A stretch of 64,000 nt of DNA from Gonocerus acuteangulatus (Eukaryota > Arthropoda > Insecta > Hemiptera > Coreidae). The notes under the pieces are model-generated. The model did no database searches and had not been told where the DNA came from. It saw only the letters and a program-made list of their open reading frames with translations. A program made the position numbers and the translations under genes. The stretch's first letter is position 1. Each line of letters starts with the position of its first letter. The stretch is taken from assembly GCA_946811695.1 (NCBI GenBank), contig OX328132.1:98374900-98438899 (forward strand). The letters are read 5' to 3'. Below are positions 49,943-61,461 of the stretch, piece by piece.

Positions 49943-50836
49943 TTAGATTCTCCCCGCGAGACCTCGAGGGTTAAAATGTATTTGGGAGTCGGGCCATAGA
50001 CCTATGCTTTCACTCCTCTGTTTGGACTGTAGGTTTCAAAAATTACTCACAACGTAAACCAGGACTGCTGTAGTCCAAAGCACCACACAAAACACAAGAA
50101 GAGAAAGTGTTGACAAGAAGAGATTATTCAGCTGGTTTCCTGGAGTCTTCTGGAGTATCCGAAGTTTATCTTGGGAAGTGGAAACCCAGCTCTCTGAGAG
50201 GTTGACATTTTAGTCTACGTTCCCTGGCAGAGGGCTGGATTCCCCCTTCCAATACATTCTTCAGAAGTAGTCGTAGTCGGAAAATAGTTTTGTAATTATT
50301 AAAAATAAATAGAATTGATAATACTAAAAACATTGTTACTTTAAGTATACGTTAAAGTTAACGTATTATAAATAAATACATTGCACACAAATTGTTCATA
50401 ATAAGGAATAATGTCGGTTTTAAGGAAAACTTATTGGCCTCCTCTATACTGATGAAATGGATTGATAGGATAGTTCAATAAATTAGAAGTTTCACGAAGA
50501 CATGTTGTACGTTAGAAGCATTAATCTAAAGCTATCGCCACTAAAATAAATAAACTCTATCTCAAGTAAAAAAAGAATTTGAAATTAGTAAAATTATATA
50601 GCAATAAAAGTAACAGTAAAGAAGTATTCAACTGGTTTCCAGGAATCTCGGAAACCTGGTCTGGGATCGGATGTTTATTATGTAAGTTGTAAATCCACCT
50701 ACCTGATTGGGGATATTTTAGTCTAGCTACCGTTTCAGGGGGCTAAATTCCCCCTGTAGGTAACATTTTCGTAGATTCTTTGAAAACTAAATATAATATT
50801 TGGGTAGGTGCTAATGATCCTGGAAATAGATGCACC

Positions 50837-50868
<32 letters not shown>

Positions 50869-50965
50869 TTGGGTAGTACTAATGCAAATGATACAGGAGT
50901 ATTACGTGTATTAATATACTTCCCTTCTATATGATGCGAGCATGTAACAATGTGCTGTGTAGGGG

Positions 50966-51568
50966 TTATTGGCTTATGCACATTCTCTTGAATATTAGTT
51001 CCGTTTTCTTCATGTTGTTTTCAACTATTTGCTTTCTTAGAGGTAACTGGGAAATTCCTGTAAACACAGAAATAATTGCAATACTCAAAACCTTTTCGAA
51101 GTTTTTATTTGGGTATCTAAGAAAAGCTAATACTTACTGGAACGTTCTGTGAGTTCAGGCTTAATATTCTCCTGTGATATTCCTCTTATTTTTTGCCAAA
51201 AATCGCCTAAGTTAGATCTGATTACAGGATCAGAGACACAGAATTCAAATTAATCAATGTATACTTGCATTAGAGATAAAATCTCCATAGCATCTCGCGT
51301 CCAAAATGCGAAACTAATTAGCAAAGAAACTGAATGTTAACGTTGGTAGCTTTAATTGTCATTCTATTGTCTAACGTCTACCTAAGTACGTTTGTTGACA
51401 TATCAGGAGGAAGTTCGTTTAGAATATCAATCCATCGTTTTTTCTTGTCCAGTGGGAGTATTGCTGTTCAGCGGAACAGTGAAATAGTTACAAAAAAACT
51501 CGATCCATATCGTCTCAGTTCAGAAACCACTTTGACTTGGCGGAGTTGAACCAGGGCTTTATATAAGC
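50966..51568 (-). pseudogene. F-box family pseudogene, copy C, with promoter
   Basis: TATATAA at about 51,558-51,567, ATG at 51,506-51,508 (MDRVF), then a frameshift from one extra T and a TGA in the leader. Exon 1 continues to 51,382 (RWIDILNELPPDMS). Exon 2 is 51,138-51,293 with TAA at 51,250-51,252, and exon 3 is 50,966-51,057. Unlike copy B it keeps the ATG. Second-intron borders are canonical. Confidence 0.6.
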
Positions 51569-51926
51569 GGCTTAAGACGATCCCATGGTTCTTATTAGCC
51601 AATTATGAGTCGAAAATCAATTTCGAGAAATGTAGTAACGTTTTTGTGCGATGACACTCTATTTGTTTAGGAAACGGAGAACTTTTTTTTTCTATGTGTT
51701 AGTAGGAAGGTATTTCTGCAATCTAAGTACTTTTATGCATTATTCGCTATTTTTACTATTTAAATCACACATACGAAGTAAATCGACGAGTTATCGTGGA
51801 TAAGATGCTAATTTAAAAACTTAACATTTGCTAACTAGAACATTCCGTTTATTTTTATATTTTATATTTCGATATATCCAATGTATATTTACACACTTCT
51901 TTCTTTATGGGTAGCTAGACCATCAT

Positions 51927-52200
51927 TTACACTCTTATTCTCATTCTTTTGGGCATTAATTCCGTTTTCATCAATTGTTTTGTAGTTCTCGCTTTTTTGA
52001 GGTACCTGGGCTCCTCCTGTAAACACAGAAATCATTTAAATACCAAAACCCCGTTATCAGTGTGTAATTGCATATCTACGAATAGTTAATACTTCCTGGA
52101 ACATTCCGTGAGTTCAGGCTTAATGTTTTTCTCTGATATTTTTTTTCTTATTTTCTGCCAATAATCACGCACAGATTAAATTTCAGTCATACAATAAATA
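51927..52200 (-). pseudogene. Second-clade F-box relative, copy C, donor destroyed
   Basis: Exon 2 is in frame here (QKIRKKISEKNIKPELTECS) because its A-run is one shorter than at 23.1 kb, but the donor GT has become GG at 52,095-52,096. Exon 3 carries an extra base before the last codons. Upstream it abuts the retrotransposon fragment at 52,252. Confidence 0.5.
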
Positions 52201-52251
52201 CAAGGACTCTCCATATTTATATTTGCATTTATTTACTACATATTATCATTG

Positions 52252-52530
52252 TTAGAAAAGATAAAAAATACTCATGAAACATATATTCATCCATTTTATA
52301 AGACTATACACTTTAATATCTAGAAGAAAATTAGTTACCCTGTTCATTGACGTGTCACTTCTGTCTAACAGGTCAGTCAGAACATTAGGCAATCGGTGCC
52401 GCCTCCTTGGATCTTGGATTGCCGGGCAGTCCACCAGAATGTTCCGGACATCCAGAAGGCTATCGCAGTGTTCAACCAGAGGACGTCGTCAACCTCAGAT
52501 GATGACCGTGCGACAGGTGGGTGTGGACTA
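52252..52530 (-). pseudogene. Non-LTR ORF2 C-terminus, right duplicate
   Basis: Counterpart of 23,255-23,530, with the RRRHRLPNVLTDLLDRS frame intact but the knuckle region frameshifted by a cacaat-to-caacca change. Confidence 0.5.
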
Positions 52531-53639
52531 GTCTAGTTCATTGCAGAAATCCGTGTGTCACCGTCCTAAGAGAATATTGTGTGTGCGTTTCGAGTGATTA
52601 CACTCATGAAGTATATGAGTGAGTGTTCGTTGTGGTTATTACACAAATGAATACGCACTCATCGTACTTTTCAAGTGTTTTGATCTGCACAATATTCTTT
52701 CAGATGGAAATTAATTCTTCCTATATACGTTGTTGTGGAATATGTCTCTATGGTAGAGAAGATAAACGTATGATTTAATTATGCTTTTGGAAATAAGTTC
52801 TTTATGTAGCAGTAGATGCATAAACCGCATTGCAGTTTTTTTAAGATACAAATGGTTTCCAGCATCCGCATCGGCTTCATCAGATATGATATTTTTCTGT
52901 TATATGAAAGCAAAATGTCTTGGAATCTGCGGAGCTTTTTTTACCTGGCCGGCTACCTATTTTGAAGCTAAAGTCCTGAAAGAAAGAAAGAGAGAGTGAG
53001 AGAGAGAGTATGCGAGAGAGAGAGAGCGAGAGAGAGAAAATATATAATTAAATACTACCATTAAAAATATATAAAATTAAAAATGTATTTAATTTCTGAA
53101 ATTTTATAAATATGACACTTAACCTAGAAACAAATAAATTCATCGTCTTGCTCTAAAAATATTCTAACACATTAATGAAGTGTTTATTACATTATATACC
53201 AGCTGAAAAAATTACGGAAATTTTTGGTAGTAGTAAAATAATATTTAGACAGTACTAATTGAAAACGATACCAAAGCAGTAAGGAGATTATTAGATCTAT
53301 TTTTGTATTGTATTCTTATAAATCAGCTATCAAGGTGAGTTGAGGATTAGGATTAGGATTGGATTTTAGGGCGAGTAACTTTTCGGTTCTTACGCCCTCT
53401 TTATAGAAGTTTAGTTAACCTAAGTATATGTTTTTCCATTTTCCCCCCTAAGTAAATATCAATAACAATTAAAATATATATAGCTACACTCAAAGACAGT
53501 TCTTATAACTCTACAATTATATTTCATGCTAAATAATGTTATATATTATATTAAAATTACTGTAACAAGTTTAGCAGTTTATAAATAAATACTAAACATC
53601 AATAAATAGTGGTATACTAAAGGTAGTAGAAGTAATATA

Positions 53640-53835
53640 TATGTATATGTATTTTATTTATTTATTTATTTTTATATATATATTTTTTAAATATTTTATT
53701 TTTTTATTTATTTTTTTTATTTATTTATTTTTTTTTATTTATTTATTTTTTTTAATTTTTTTTTTAATAAATTTTTATTTTTTTTATATATATATTGTTT
53801 TCCTTTATTTGTATACTCTTTTTTTTTTCTTTTTT
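53640..53835. repeat. T-rich low-complexity tract
   Basis: TTTAT/T-run array that gives an artefactual Phe/Tyr/Leu frame. A milder T-rich patch lies at 54,130-54,210. Confidence 0.9.
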
Positions 53836-54397
53836 TTTTAGATATATATTACTATTAGCATTATTACAGAAATATAAATATGATTGACTAGTTCACTCAC
53901 GCAAATATAGATATAAATAAACATATATATAACAATGCAATAATAATTTCATGTCACATAATAATATATTATATTGAATTAACAATTACGAGTAGTTTAT
54001 AAATAAATAATGTATATAAATAAATAGGCACACACACAAACACACATATATATACATATTTGCACGCACACACATACATACACAAATATATACTACATCT
54101 GATAAATGAATAAATATATGGATATATATATATATTTTTTTATTAATTTTATATATATATTTTTTTTATTGTTTTTTTATTAAATTCTTTTTTTTTTTCT
54201 TAAGTTTTTTTGAATAGGTCTGCTTCCCTTAAAGTATTAATAGCTTTATCCAAAGTTGTTGGATTATTTCCAAGACAGTCATTTACCCGCCTAGGAAGAG
54301 TGGAATAGCGTTCGGTATGCTGGGCAGTCTTCGATGATATGTTGGACCGATAGTTGGATATGGCAGCTGGGGCATACTGGTGGTGGTGCTTTTTTTA

Positions 54398-54930
54398 TTA
54401 TGTAGGAATGGTCAAATTTGTGTGACCAATTCTCAGGCGGGTAAGAACCACTTTTTCCCTCCTGTTAGCACGTTTTGAGCTATCCCATTTTCTTGTCGTA
54501 TCCTTTATGTTTCGTAGCTTATTGCTACATGGTTCAGCTTTCCGCATGTCTTTCCATGCTGAGGTCACTTTTTGTTTAAGCCAAAGCCTGATGTCATTTG
54601 GCTCTAAAACGTCAATTGGTGGTGAGTTCATTAGTGCTGCTTCTTTAGCTGCCTGGTCCGCCTTTTCATTTCCTAAAATTCCAGAGTGAGAAGGTAGCCA
54701 AAGAAATGTTATTGTTTTTCCTTGATTTTCTAGCATTCTAAACGGAAATAAATGTATCCGTTTGGATAGAAATAGATTTTCTAGGATAGGAGACACCCTA
54801 CTGTGGCTGGCTAATGACGTAGTTGCTAAGTTCTGATTATTATTTGCTACCATAGCATAGGATTTAGAAAATGTTGGCGCTCTTCTCGCGTTATAAATTT
54901 TCCTCGCTTCAGCGGGACTTTTATCTCCGT
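54398..54930 (-). pseudogene. In-frame fusion of ORF1 C-terminus to RNase H C-terminus
   Basis: The frame EARKIYNARRAPTFSKSYAM (ORF1 tail) continues to SKRIHLFPFR and then, in the same frame, into MLENQGKTITFLWLPSHSGI, GNEKADQAAKEAA, the RNase H end with its conserved His-Ser and Asp. RIGHTNLT follows. One missing base after that shifts the frame, so the final PPPVCPSC knuckle reads in another phase down to about 54,300. Confidence 0.7.
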
Positions 54931-55632
54931 TTATTTGAATATCTTTTATTTATTTCTCTATCAACCAAGTGGGACAGTCGCGAGAAAGTGGGGAATGGTT
55001 TTGTTTACAATTAGCCCAGAAGGGATCATTATTGCAATTTTCATGTTCTTTGGAACTGCACCTCTTACAGGCTTTGACCTTACAACCCGTGGTCGCGGCC
55101 AAAACGCAAACAGGAAAAACATCGTAAAGGGGCGGGGATATATTTACGAACAGGTAATGTTAGATAACCTGCTTTGATTTCTTTAGGGGTGTTGGGGGTA
55201 GAGAAGGTTAATATGTAGAAAGGTGTATGCACAGGGTTGTTATCTTTCTTTGAAATTATCTGTTTTACATCAATAACGTTTTGATTATTTAAATTAGAAA
55301 GTATTTCTAGGGGTGGTACACACATTAGCTCCATACTTCTAATTACCTCTTTGCTTTTATTCAGCGAAAATGTGGTTCAGCTGTTACGGGTATTTGTTCA
55401 TTTAACGACTTAATTTTTAATACTTTGCTTGCGTATCGTTAAACACTTCGACAAGTACAGACCCGTCGCGTAATTTCCTTACAGCTTTAACTTTGCCTGC
55501 TTGACTGTGAATCACTTTTCCTATTAAAAAGGGGGACACATTGCTGAGGGTACCTTCGCCTTCTCTTTTAATTTGAACAAATTTCACTGTTTGTGCAACA
55601 TAAGTATAATTTTGTTCATCCCACCGCAGCGG
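54925..55632 (-). pseudogene. I-type ORF1 (gag-like, zinc knuckles)
   Basis: Minus-strand segments in order: YTYVAQTVKFVQIKREGEG, LSNVSPFLIGKVIHS, AVRKLRDGSVLVEV, then after a frameshift EVIRSMELMCVPP, YILTFSTPNTPKEIKAGYL, YIPAPLRCFSCLRFGR. After another shift come KACKRCSSKEHENC and FWANCKQNHSPLSRDCPTW, the CCHC-type knuckles. These are hallmarks of the ORF1 nucleic-acid-binding protein of I-clade elements. Breaks: TAA at 55,417-55,419, a shift near the first knuckle and a TAA after LIEK. Confidence 0.7.
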
Positions 55633-55860
55633 AAAAAGTTTTTTCCGTCGCTTCGGGCTTTTTCCATCCCCAAGCCTGGAATACTACACACACTCAACTT
55701 AAAAACAAAAAATTACCAAAAACTAGGAATACGAAAAATAATAAAATAAAGTAAATGGAACAAGTAAATAAGGTGCGATAAGCAGGTGTACTTATCAGAA
55801 GCCTTAATCCGCAGGAGCCTAGAGCAGTTAGATCCTCTCCTGATGACTGCCAGAGCAAGA

Positions 55861-56035
55861 CTCCCGTGGTCTATTGGCTAACGCCTTGGATTCTCATGCG
55901 GGATTTGTGGGATTCGACTTCCACCTTCAGTAAGGATTTTTCACACTCAAGGGCCGTTGAGATGATTTCCTGCTGCACCTGGATGTCAGTGCTAATGGCC
56001 TACAAGTCAAGGCGCCACTTTCAACAATCATGGTC
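55861..56035 (+). mobile_element. tRNA-derived SINE, second copy
   Basis: Box A-like tggtctattggcta (about 55,867) and box B-like gggattcgacttcc (55,909-55,922), then the body through ctgcacctggatgtcagtgc. It is the inverse of 24,780-24,957 and lies at the edge of the inverted block. Confidence 0.6.
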
Positions 56036-56486
56036 CCTTTTAAACAATCAAATGCAAAACATGAACTTTTTATCAGTAGCAAATTCTAGTTATCTTTATT
56101 TTTTCTAGAGTATCCCTGAGATTTATTTATGAAGTGTTTTTTATTTTTTCATCACCCAAGTATCAAAGATGGCGGTTACTGAGGTATTCGTTTTGGGGTG
56201 TCTCATAACAGGGGGGAGGAAGTTCATCTGTCATTCACTTATTTTCTGTATAAATTCTTATTACTTATTTTACATCTATAGGATAAAATGTATTTTTTAG
56301 ATCTTTAATTTTTTTTTTAAATTTAAGGTCCATTATTTCTAACTAAGAATTATCTTTAAAATTACTCTTATCGTTAAATGGGATAGACCAAAGCACTCCT
56401 AAAAAATACCTTATTTTTACTCGTAAGCTGATTTTCCAGAAGGTATGAAAAAACCACCGTGATGAGGTAGGAAATATCAACTCACC
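55861..56486 (-). repeat. Host block inverted relative to 24,327-24,957
   Basis: The sequence from the SINE to tcaactcacc (56,477-56,486) is the reverse complement of the left-half segment, whereas 53,343 and before are in direct orientation. The ten bases ggtgagttga occur at both breakpoints (53,334-53,343 and, inverted, 56,477-56,486). I-type fragments in opposite orientation flank the block. Confidence 0.85.
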
Positions 56487-57025
56487 GGATGGAAAATAAG
56501 TGTACCTCAAGTTGATCTTCGGCTAACTAAGATCAGCAGAGACAGCCCCAGGGAAGAAAAAATAGCAAAGGCTAATGAACTTCTACAACAGCACAGCTTC
56601 AGAAAAACCATTTATACTGATGGTTCAAAACAAGGGGACAATATAGGGGTAGCAATGGTCTGCAACAATATAGTGCGCAAACAAAAACGTAACCCACTTG
56701 CCACCATTTTTACAGCAAGCAATATGTCTTGTCCTGTACTGTGCAATATCATCCGAGGATCAAGACTTCATTATTTGCACAGACTCCCTCTCTGCACTGA
56801 AAAATATAGCAAAAAGAAAAAAACAAGGGCCCTTATTCCTAAAAATTTTTCATTACATCAAAATGCTAGAAAATCAAGGAAAAACAATAACTTCTCGCGT
56901 TATAACATTTTCTAAATCCTATGCTATGGTAGCAAACAATAATCAGAACTTAGCAACTACGTCATTAGCCAGCCACAGTAGGGTGTTGTAAAAAAATCTA
57001 TTTCTATCCAAACGGATACATTTAT
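56487..57025 (+). pseudogene. I-type RNase H N-terminus joined to ORF1 tail
   Basis: Plus strand: VDLRLTKISRDSPREEKI, then KTIYTDGSKQGDNIGVAMV (RNase H start with the first Asp), and after a shift ICTDSLSALKNIAKR (second Asp) and MLENQGKTIT. It then joins, through tctcgcgttata, the ORF1 tail TFSKSYAMVANNNQNLATTS and ends after KRIHLF. The order is opposite to the fusion at 54.4-54.9 kb. Confidence 0.65.
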
Positions 57026-57026
57026 T

Positions 57027-57305
57027 TCGGGTTCTACTATAACCCCCCACGTACTTCACACCCCCCACCCACGGACTGCAGCAGTCCTCCCCCCTCCCCC
57101 CTTCCTCTCTAACTGATCCGTCCCCCCTCACACCTCCTTTCTACCTGATCCGACCCCCCCTCCCCCCTCCCTCCTCTCTACCTGATCCTCCCTCCCCTCC
57201 CCCCTTGCATCCCATCCCGACCCCCCTATAATATCAACCCCACTCCTACCCCCCCTGCAGTCAGGGGTTGACCCCCCTGCCCCCACTATAAATTCGCCCC
57301 ACCCA
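57027..57305. repeat. C-rich minisatellite (polypyrimidine)
   Basis: About 280 bp of C-runs with three imperfect 35-40-bp units marked by ctaactgatccg, ctacctgatccg and ctacctgatcc, and later cccccctgcagtcagggg. GC content is far above the surroundings. The complementary strand has many runs of three or more G and could form G-quadruplexes. Confidence 0.75.
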
Positions 57306-57889
57306 CTACGTCTGATGGCAGCTGGACAGATACTTTAAACAGGCGAAGGAAACAGCCCGATAAGAGTAACCCAGCTAAAACACGCAGCCGATCATCCTCC
57401 CATAATTGAGATAAGAACTCACATAGCTCTCACATAGCTATCGATATTTACAGCTGGCTATTAAAAAGATATCTCAATAAAATAAAGTATTTTAATACAT
57501 ACGAAGCATTTCTAATTCCGATATATCTTTACGATTTTTATGCTATACTGCTGCTCAATTATAAACACTGCCTATATACAATGTATCTATTAATAGTAAT
57601 ACTTTTTTAACAACCAACAAGCCTTTTTTTTTTTTTTTTTTTTTTTTTTTGAGCAGTGGAAGATGATTTTAATAATGAAATCTATTTCGGTTTGTATTAT
57701 TATTGTTATTATAGCTGTTACATATTACACTCACAATTATTTTTTCCCACATACTGCAATATTCCTACCACTTATTTCAATATATATTACTCATATAAAT
57801 TTAATTTGTTTTATCGGCATCATTTATATGATACGTATTTTATTAAATCTTTGCTCTTTTTTTTTATGTTAATGTATGTATGTGTGTGC

Positions 57890-57921
<32 letters not shown>

Positions 57922-57935
57922 ACTACCTACCCCAA
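57306..57935. other. AT-rich leader before ORF2, poly(T) and (TG)n
   Basis: It contains a T-run at about 57,625-57,650, a TG/TATG tract at 57,872-57,920 and no recognisable gene; the short hydrophobic frame at 57,663-57,872 is AT bias. It may be the 5' part of the I-type element, but its start could not be placed. Confidence 0.4.
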
Positions 57936-57939
57936 TTTT

Positions 57940-60900
57940 ATGTCTATTATACAATGGAATTGCAATGGTATAAGATCTAGATTTAACGACTTAAAGCTCC
58001 TTATACAAGAGTATGATCCTATCTGCCTAGCCCTCCAGGTGACCCGTCTGCGCCATAGTGATAATTTCTCCTTAAGAGGATTTGATATTTACCGCCGAGA
58101 CGGATCTAAAAGTGCGCGTAGGCACGGTGGGGTTATGAACGCGATTAGTTCCTCGGCTCTTTCCGATCCTATACCACTCGAGACAAATCTACAGGCAATA
58201 GCAACCAGAATCCATTCAACAATCCCATTCTCTCTCCTTAATATTTACCTTCCCCCAGATTTACAATTAAACCTCAATGAGCTGAATAGTATTATTAGGC
58301 AGACTGCAGCACCTATTTTGTTAGTGGCCGACGCAAATGCATACAATATTATCTGGGGTTCGGATACCACCAACTCGAGAGGGAATATTATAGAAGAAGC
58401 CCTCGACCTTAACCATCTAGTGCTCCTAAACTCAGGAGAAGCAACATACTTAAGCTCTTCATATGGAACGTATTCAGCCATTGATATTGCTGCAATATCT
58501 CCACCCCTTTTTACTCAGACTGAATGGCTGCCTCTGGAAGAACTCCATGGAAGTGATCATTTCCCTATAAAAATATCTATTGCACGAAATTTTAAAATGA
58601 TCAAAAAGAAGAAAACATGGATCATAAATAAAGCAGATTGGTGCAAGTTTACAGAGCTAGCCAAACCGCCACAACAATCACCCGAAAATATAAATGTAAA
58701 CAGCGCAAACTCCCTCATCACAGACGAAATCATAAATGCGGCTCTTGAGAGCATGCCTATGAGCTCCGATGTACATAGACGACCTCCTGTCCCATGGTTC
58801 AATGAAGAATGCAAATCAGCTAGAAAGAACCGCAGGAGAGCTCTTAGGAAATTTAGGAATAATATGACCCCGGATAATTTAACTGAATTTAGATGGCAAC
58901 GGGCAATATGTCGTTGAACTTTTCATCAAGCAAGGGTCGAATCTTGGCGAAATTTTACAGCCTCCTTAAATAAAGATACACCAGCTAGAACAGTCTGGAA
59001 CGCTATAAAAAATATTGAAGGAAAAAATAAATCGCACCCCTACACACTCCTCTGTAACAGCCAGCTTCTAAGTGATCCAGCAAGAGTTGCCGACGAATTT
59101 GGATCCCACTACTCAAATCTATTTAATGCAGAGTATGATGAAGAATTTTCAAGGCATACCCAGGAACAAGAAATGCAACCCATAAATTTCACAACGGATA
59201 ATGCTGAAATGTACAATACTCCTTTCTCAGACTGGGAGCTCACTAATACACTTAAAAATCTCAGGGGCTCATCTCCAGGACCCGACATGGTCCACTACTT
59301 AATGATAAAACATTTACCACATGAAACACGCCGTTGGCTTTTAAAAATGTACAACGTTTGTTGGGAACGTGGACAGTTCCCCGAAGCGTGGAGGCTTGCG
59401 GAACTTATTCTATTACCAAAGACGGGAAAAGACAATCGAAAAGCAAGAAACTATAGACCGATTTCACTAACAAGCTGCATCTTGAGAGGTTGGTAAATAA
59501 AAGGTTAATGTGGGTGCTAGAAAAGAATAATTTGATTCCAAAATTCCAAAGTGGCTTTCGCAAAGGAAGATCGACGATTGATCACCTCGTCCAACTTGAA
59601 GCTGAGCTCCAATATACATTCCTTAATAAAGAAGAAGGCATCGGAGTGTTCTTTGACGCTGAGTCAGCCTTGACCGAGTTTGGAGCTATGGAATCTTACA
59701 AAAGCTGCAAGAAATGGGCTTCAAAGGCTTCCTCTCGACCTTTGTGAAAAACTTTCTGACAGTACGAAAATTCCAGGTCCGCATTGGGAACGTGACATCC
59801 CGAATTTATGAACAGCTAAATGGAGTGCCACAAGGCTGAGTCTTGAGCACTACACTATCTGCCCTCGCCACAACAGGTTTCTCCCAGAGTTTACCGAGGA
59901 ACGTTAAAATATTTCAGTATGTAGACGACATATATCTCGCCATATTTTGCCGAGATAGAGACATTACACTAATAAAACAAAAAATTCAGGAGGCGATCCA
60001 TAGAATTTCAAGAACGACCAAATCAACAGGTATGAAATTCTCCCCCGAAAAAACGAAATGTGTTCATTTCTCCAGGAAAAGAAACTCCCAAGATTCCCCC
60101 CCCCCCCCCCCATTCACTCATATGATCCGCATATCATACCCTATGCGGAAAGTTGCAGATTTCTGGGACTCGTTTTTAACAGGCGACTAACCTGGAAACC
60201 CCATATTGAAAATCTACGCAAAAAATGCTCTGAAAAACTAAATTTATTAAAGGTTCTTGGCGGAACAAAATGGGGTTCTGATAGAACCACAATGCTGAGA
60301 GTCTATAATACGGTTAAATGCGAAAATAGATATATGTGGTCATTTATATATGCCTCCGCCAAAACAACAACTCTTTTACGTCTGGATGCTCTTCATCATG
60401 CTGGAATAAGGACTGCAACAGGCGCCTTCTGTACCAGCCCTGTGTTATCACTCTGTGCCGATGCAGGAATCCCCCCTCTCCTATTTAGGCGACAAAAACT
60501 AGCTTTAGGATTTGCGTCTAGAATATACTTCAATCACACGAATCCTGCTTATCAATACTTATATACACCAAAATACTCCCGTAAATTTAATGAACAATTC
60601 CGCTACAAAACCACTGTCCTACAGGATATCTGCTGCTTTAGATGCAATTAGACAAACCAAACCAGAAAACATATCTACACATATACTCCCTTGGAGGAGA
60701 GTCAGGCCAAAGTACGTCGTCTCAATGTCCAAGCTGAAGAAAGACGAAACACCCGCGTCTTGGTACAAAAATAAATTTGACGAAATATTGCGTGATCTGA
60801 AAGATTACGAGCTCATTTACACAGACGGATCTAAGAATGATCATGCAACTGGATATGCTGTAGTCACATCAAATGCCACGTACAGATTTAGACTTCACAA

Positions 60901-61210
60901 AGACTCTAATATATATAAAGCTGAGTTATTCGCTATTTCTGCCGGTCTGTACAAATGCATGACGACCTCAAAAGCTAATATTGTCGTTGTGACGGACTCC
61001 CTGAGCGCTCTGCAAGGAGTAGACGATATTTACTCCAACCACCCTGGGGTTAACTCAGTTCAAGAAAGAAAAACAATGCTTGAAGAAATAGGAAAGGACA
61101 GACTTTCCTATTTCTTCAAGCATTGTTATTGCTGCTCTGGGCCCCAGGCCATGTTGGGATCAGAGGAAACGAACTAGCTGATGAAGCAGAATCCGTCCAC
61201 CGCAACATGG
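57940..61210 (+). pseudogene. I-type ORF2: endonuclease, reverse transcriptase, RNase H (decayed)
   Basis: ATG at 57,940 (SIIQWNCNGIRSRF). Endonuclease: ADANAYNIIWGS and LHGSDHFPI are present, but the catalytic Glu of the usual QET is Val (ALQVTRL). In-frame TGA at 58,915. RT: SGFRKGRSTIDH, VFFDAESA (first Asp), NGVPQG followed by TGA at 59,837, then FQYVDDIYLAIF (catalytic Asp pair, YVDD form), RFLGLVFNRRLTW. Frameshifts lie at about 59,481 (small deletion), 59,673 (one T lost), 60,095 (C-run) and 60,620. RNase H: LIYTDGSKNDHATGYAVV, YKAELFAISAGLY, VVVTDSLSAL, then WAPGHVGIRGNELADEA in another frame. It joins X-like sequence at about 61,210, so the 3' end is lost. Confidence 0.85.
61072..61127. 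repeat. Perfect 25-bp inverted repeat in the RNase H region
   Basis: Arms 61,072-61,096 and 61,103-61,127 (aacaatgcttgaagaaatag and its inverse) have a 6-bp loop gacaga. The right arm is an inverted duplication of the coding segment and breaks the RNase H frame. Confidence 0.9.
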
Positions 61211-61269
61211 TTTTAGAGCGAAATTCCAGCGAAAAATCGTTACACTTGCTTGTTTTATAGGTTCCTTAA

Positions 61270-61425
61270 CAAAGGAAAACGAATGAAACCTTTTTTAAGG
61301 CGATATCAGAAACTGTTTTTGAGAAAAGTGGAATAAATATTTATGTTACTCATTTTTGGTTTGAGTGTTTGAAATTCATCTAAACTAGATATTTAATTTT
61401 TTTACACTTGTAATTAAGAAGTATT

Positions 61426-61461
<36 letters not shown>

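Larger units (their letters stand above)
41893..53343. repeat. Segmental duplication, right copy (partner 1-11,227 then 22,442-24,335)
   Basis: This block follows the left copy to about 51,433 and then matches 22,442-24,335 (and 16,205-17,215) to position 53,343, where collinearity ends at an I-type element. It therefore shows the arrangement uninterrupted by the 11,228-16,204 insertion. Private features are the Jockey insertion at 43,467-45,175, a 40-bp unit expanded to four copies at 45,827-45,986, and a shorter CA/TA tract at 46,649-46,677. Confidence 0.85.
53344..55700 (-). mobile_element. I-type retrotransposon with internal deletion (gag-RNase H)
   Basis: On the minus strand the order is ORF1 with zinc knuckles, then the RNase H C-terminus, a 3' knuckle and a 3' end of short repeats (plus-strand ggattaggattaggatt at 53,344). 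Short tandem repeats instead of poly(A) at the 3' end are typical of I elements. Endonuclease, reverse transcriptase and the start of RNase H are deleted. 53.46-54.2 kb is very AT-rich with T-runs and belongs to the 3' region or later expansions. Confidence 0.7.

Noticed and set aside
53344..53362. ggattaggattaggatt resembles telomeric repeats.
   Set aside because: Only about three units, located exactly where the I-type 3' end meets host sequence; such short tandem tails are normal for I elements.
55080..55334. Treating this minus-strand frame as a separate host gene.
   Set aside because: Its motifs and neighbours show that it is the middle of the I-type ORF1.
57663..57872. Hydrophobic 69-codon frame that could be a membrane protein.
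   Set aside because: Its composition follows from AT bias, with no conservation or start context, directly before a TG microsatellite.
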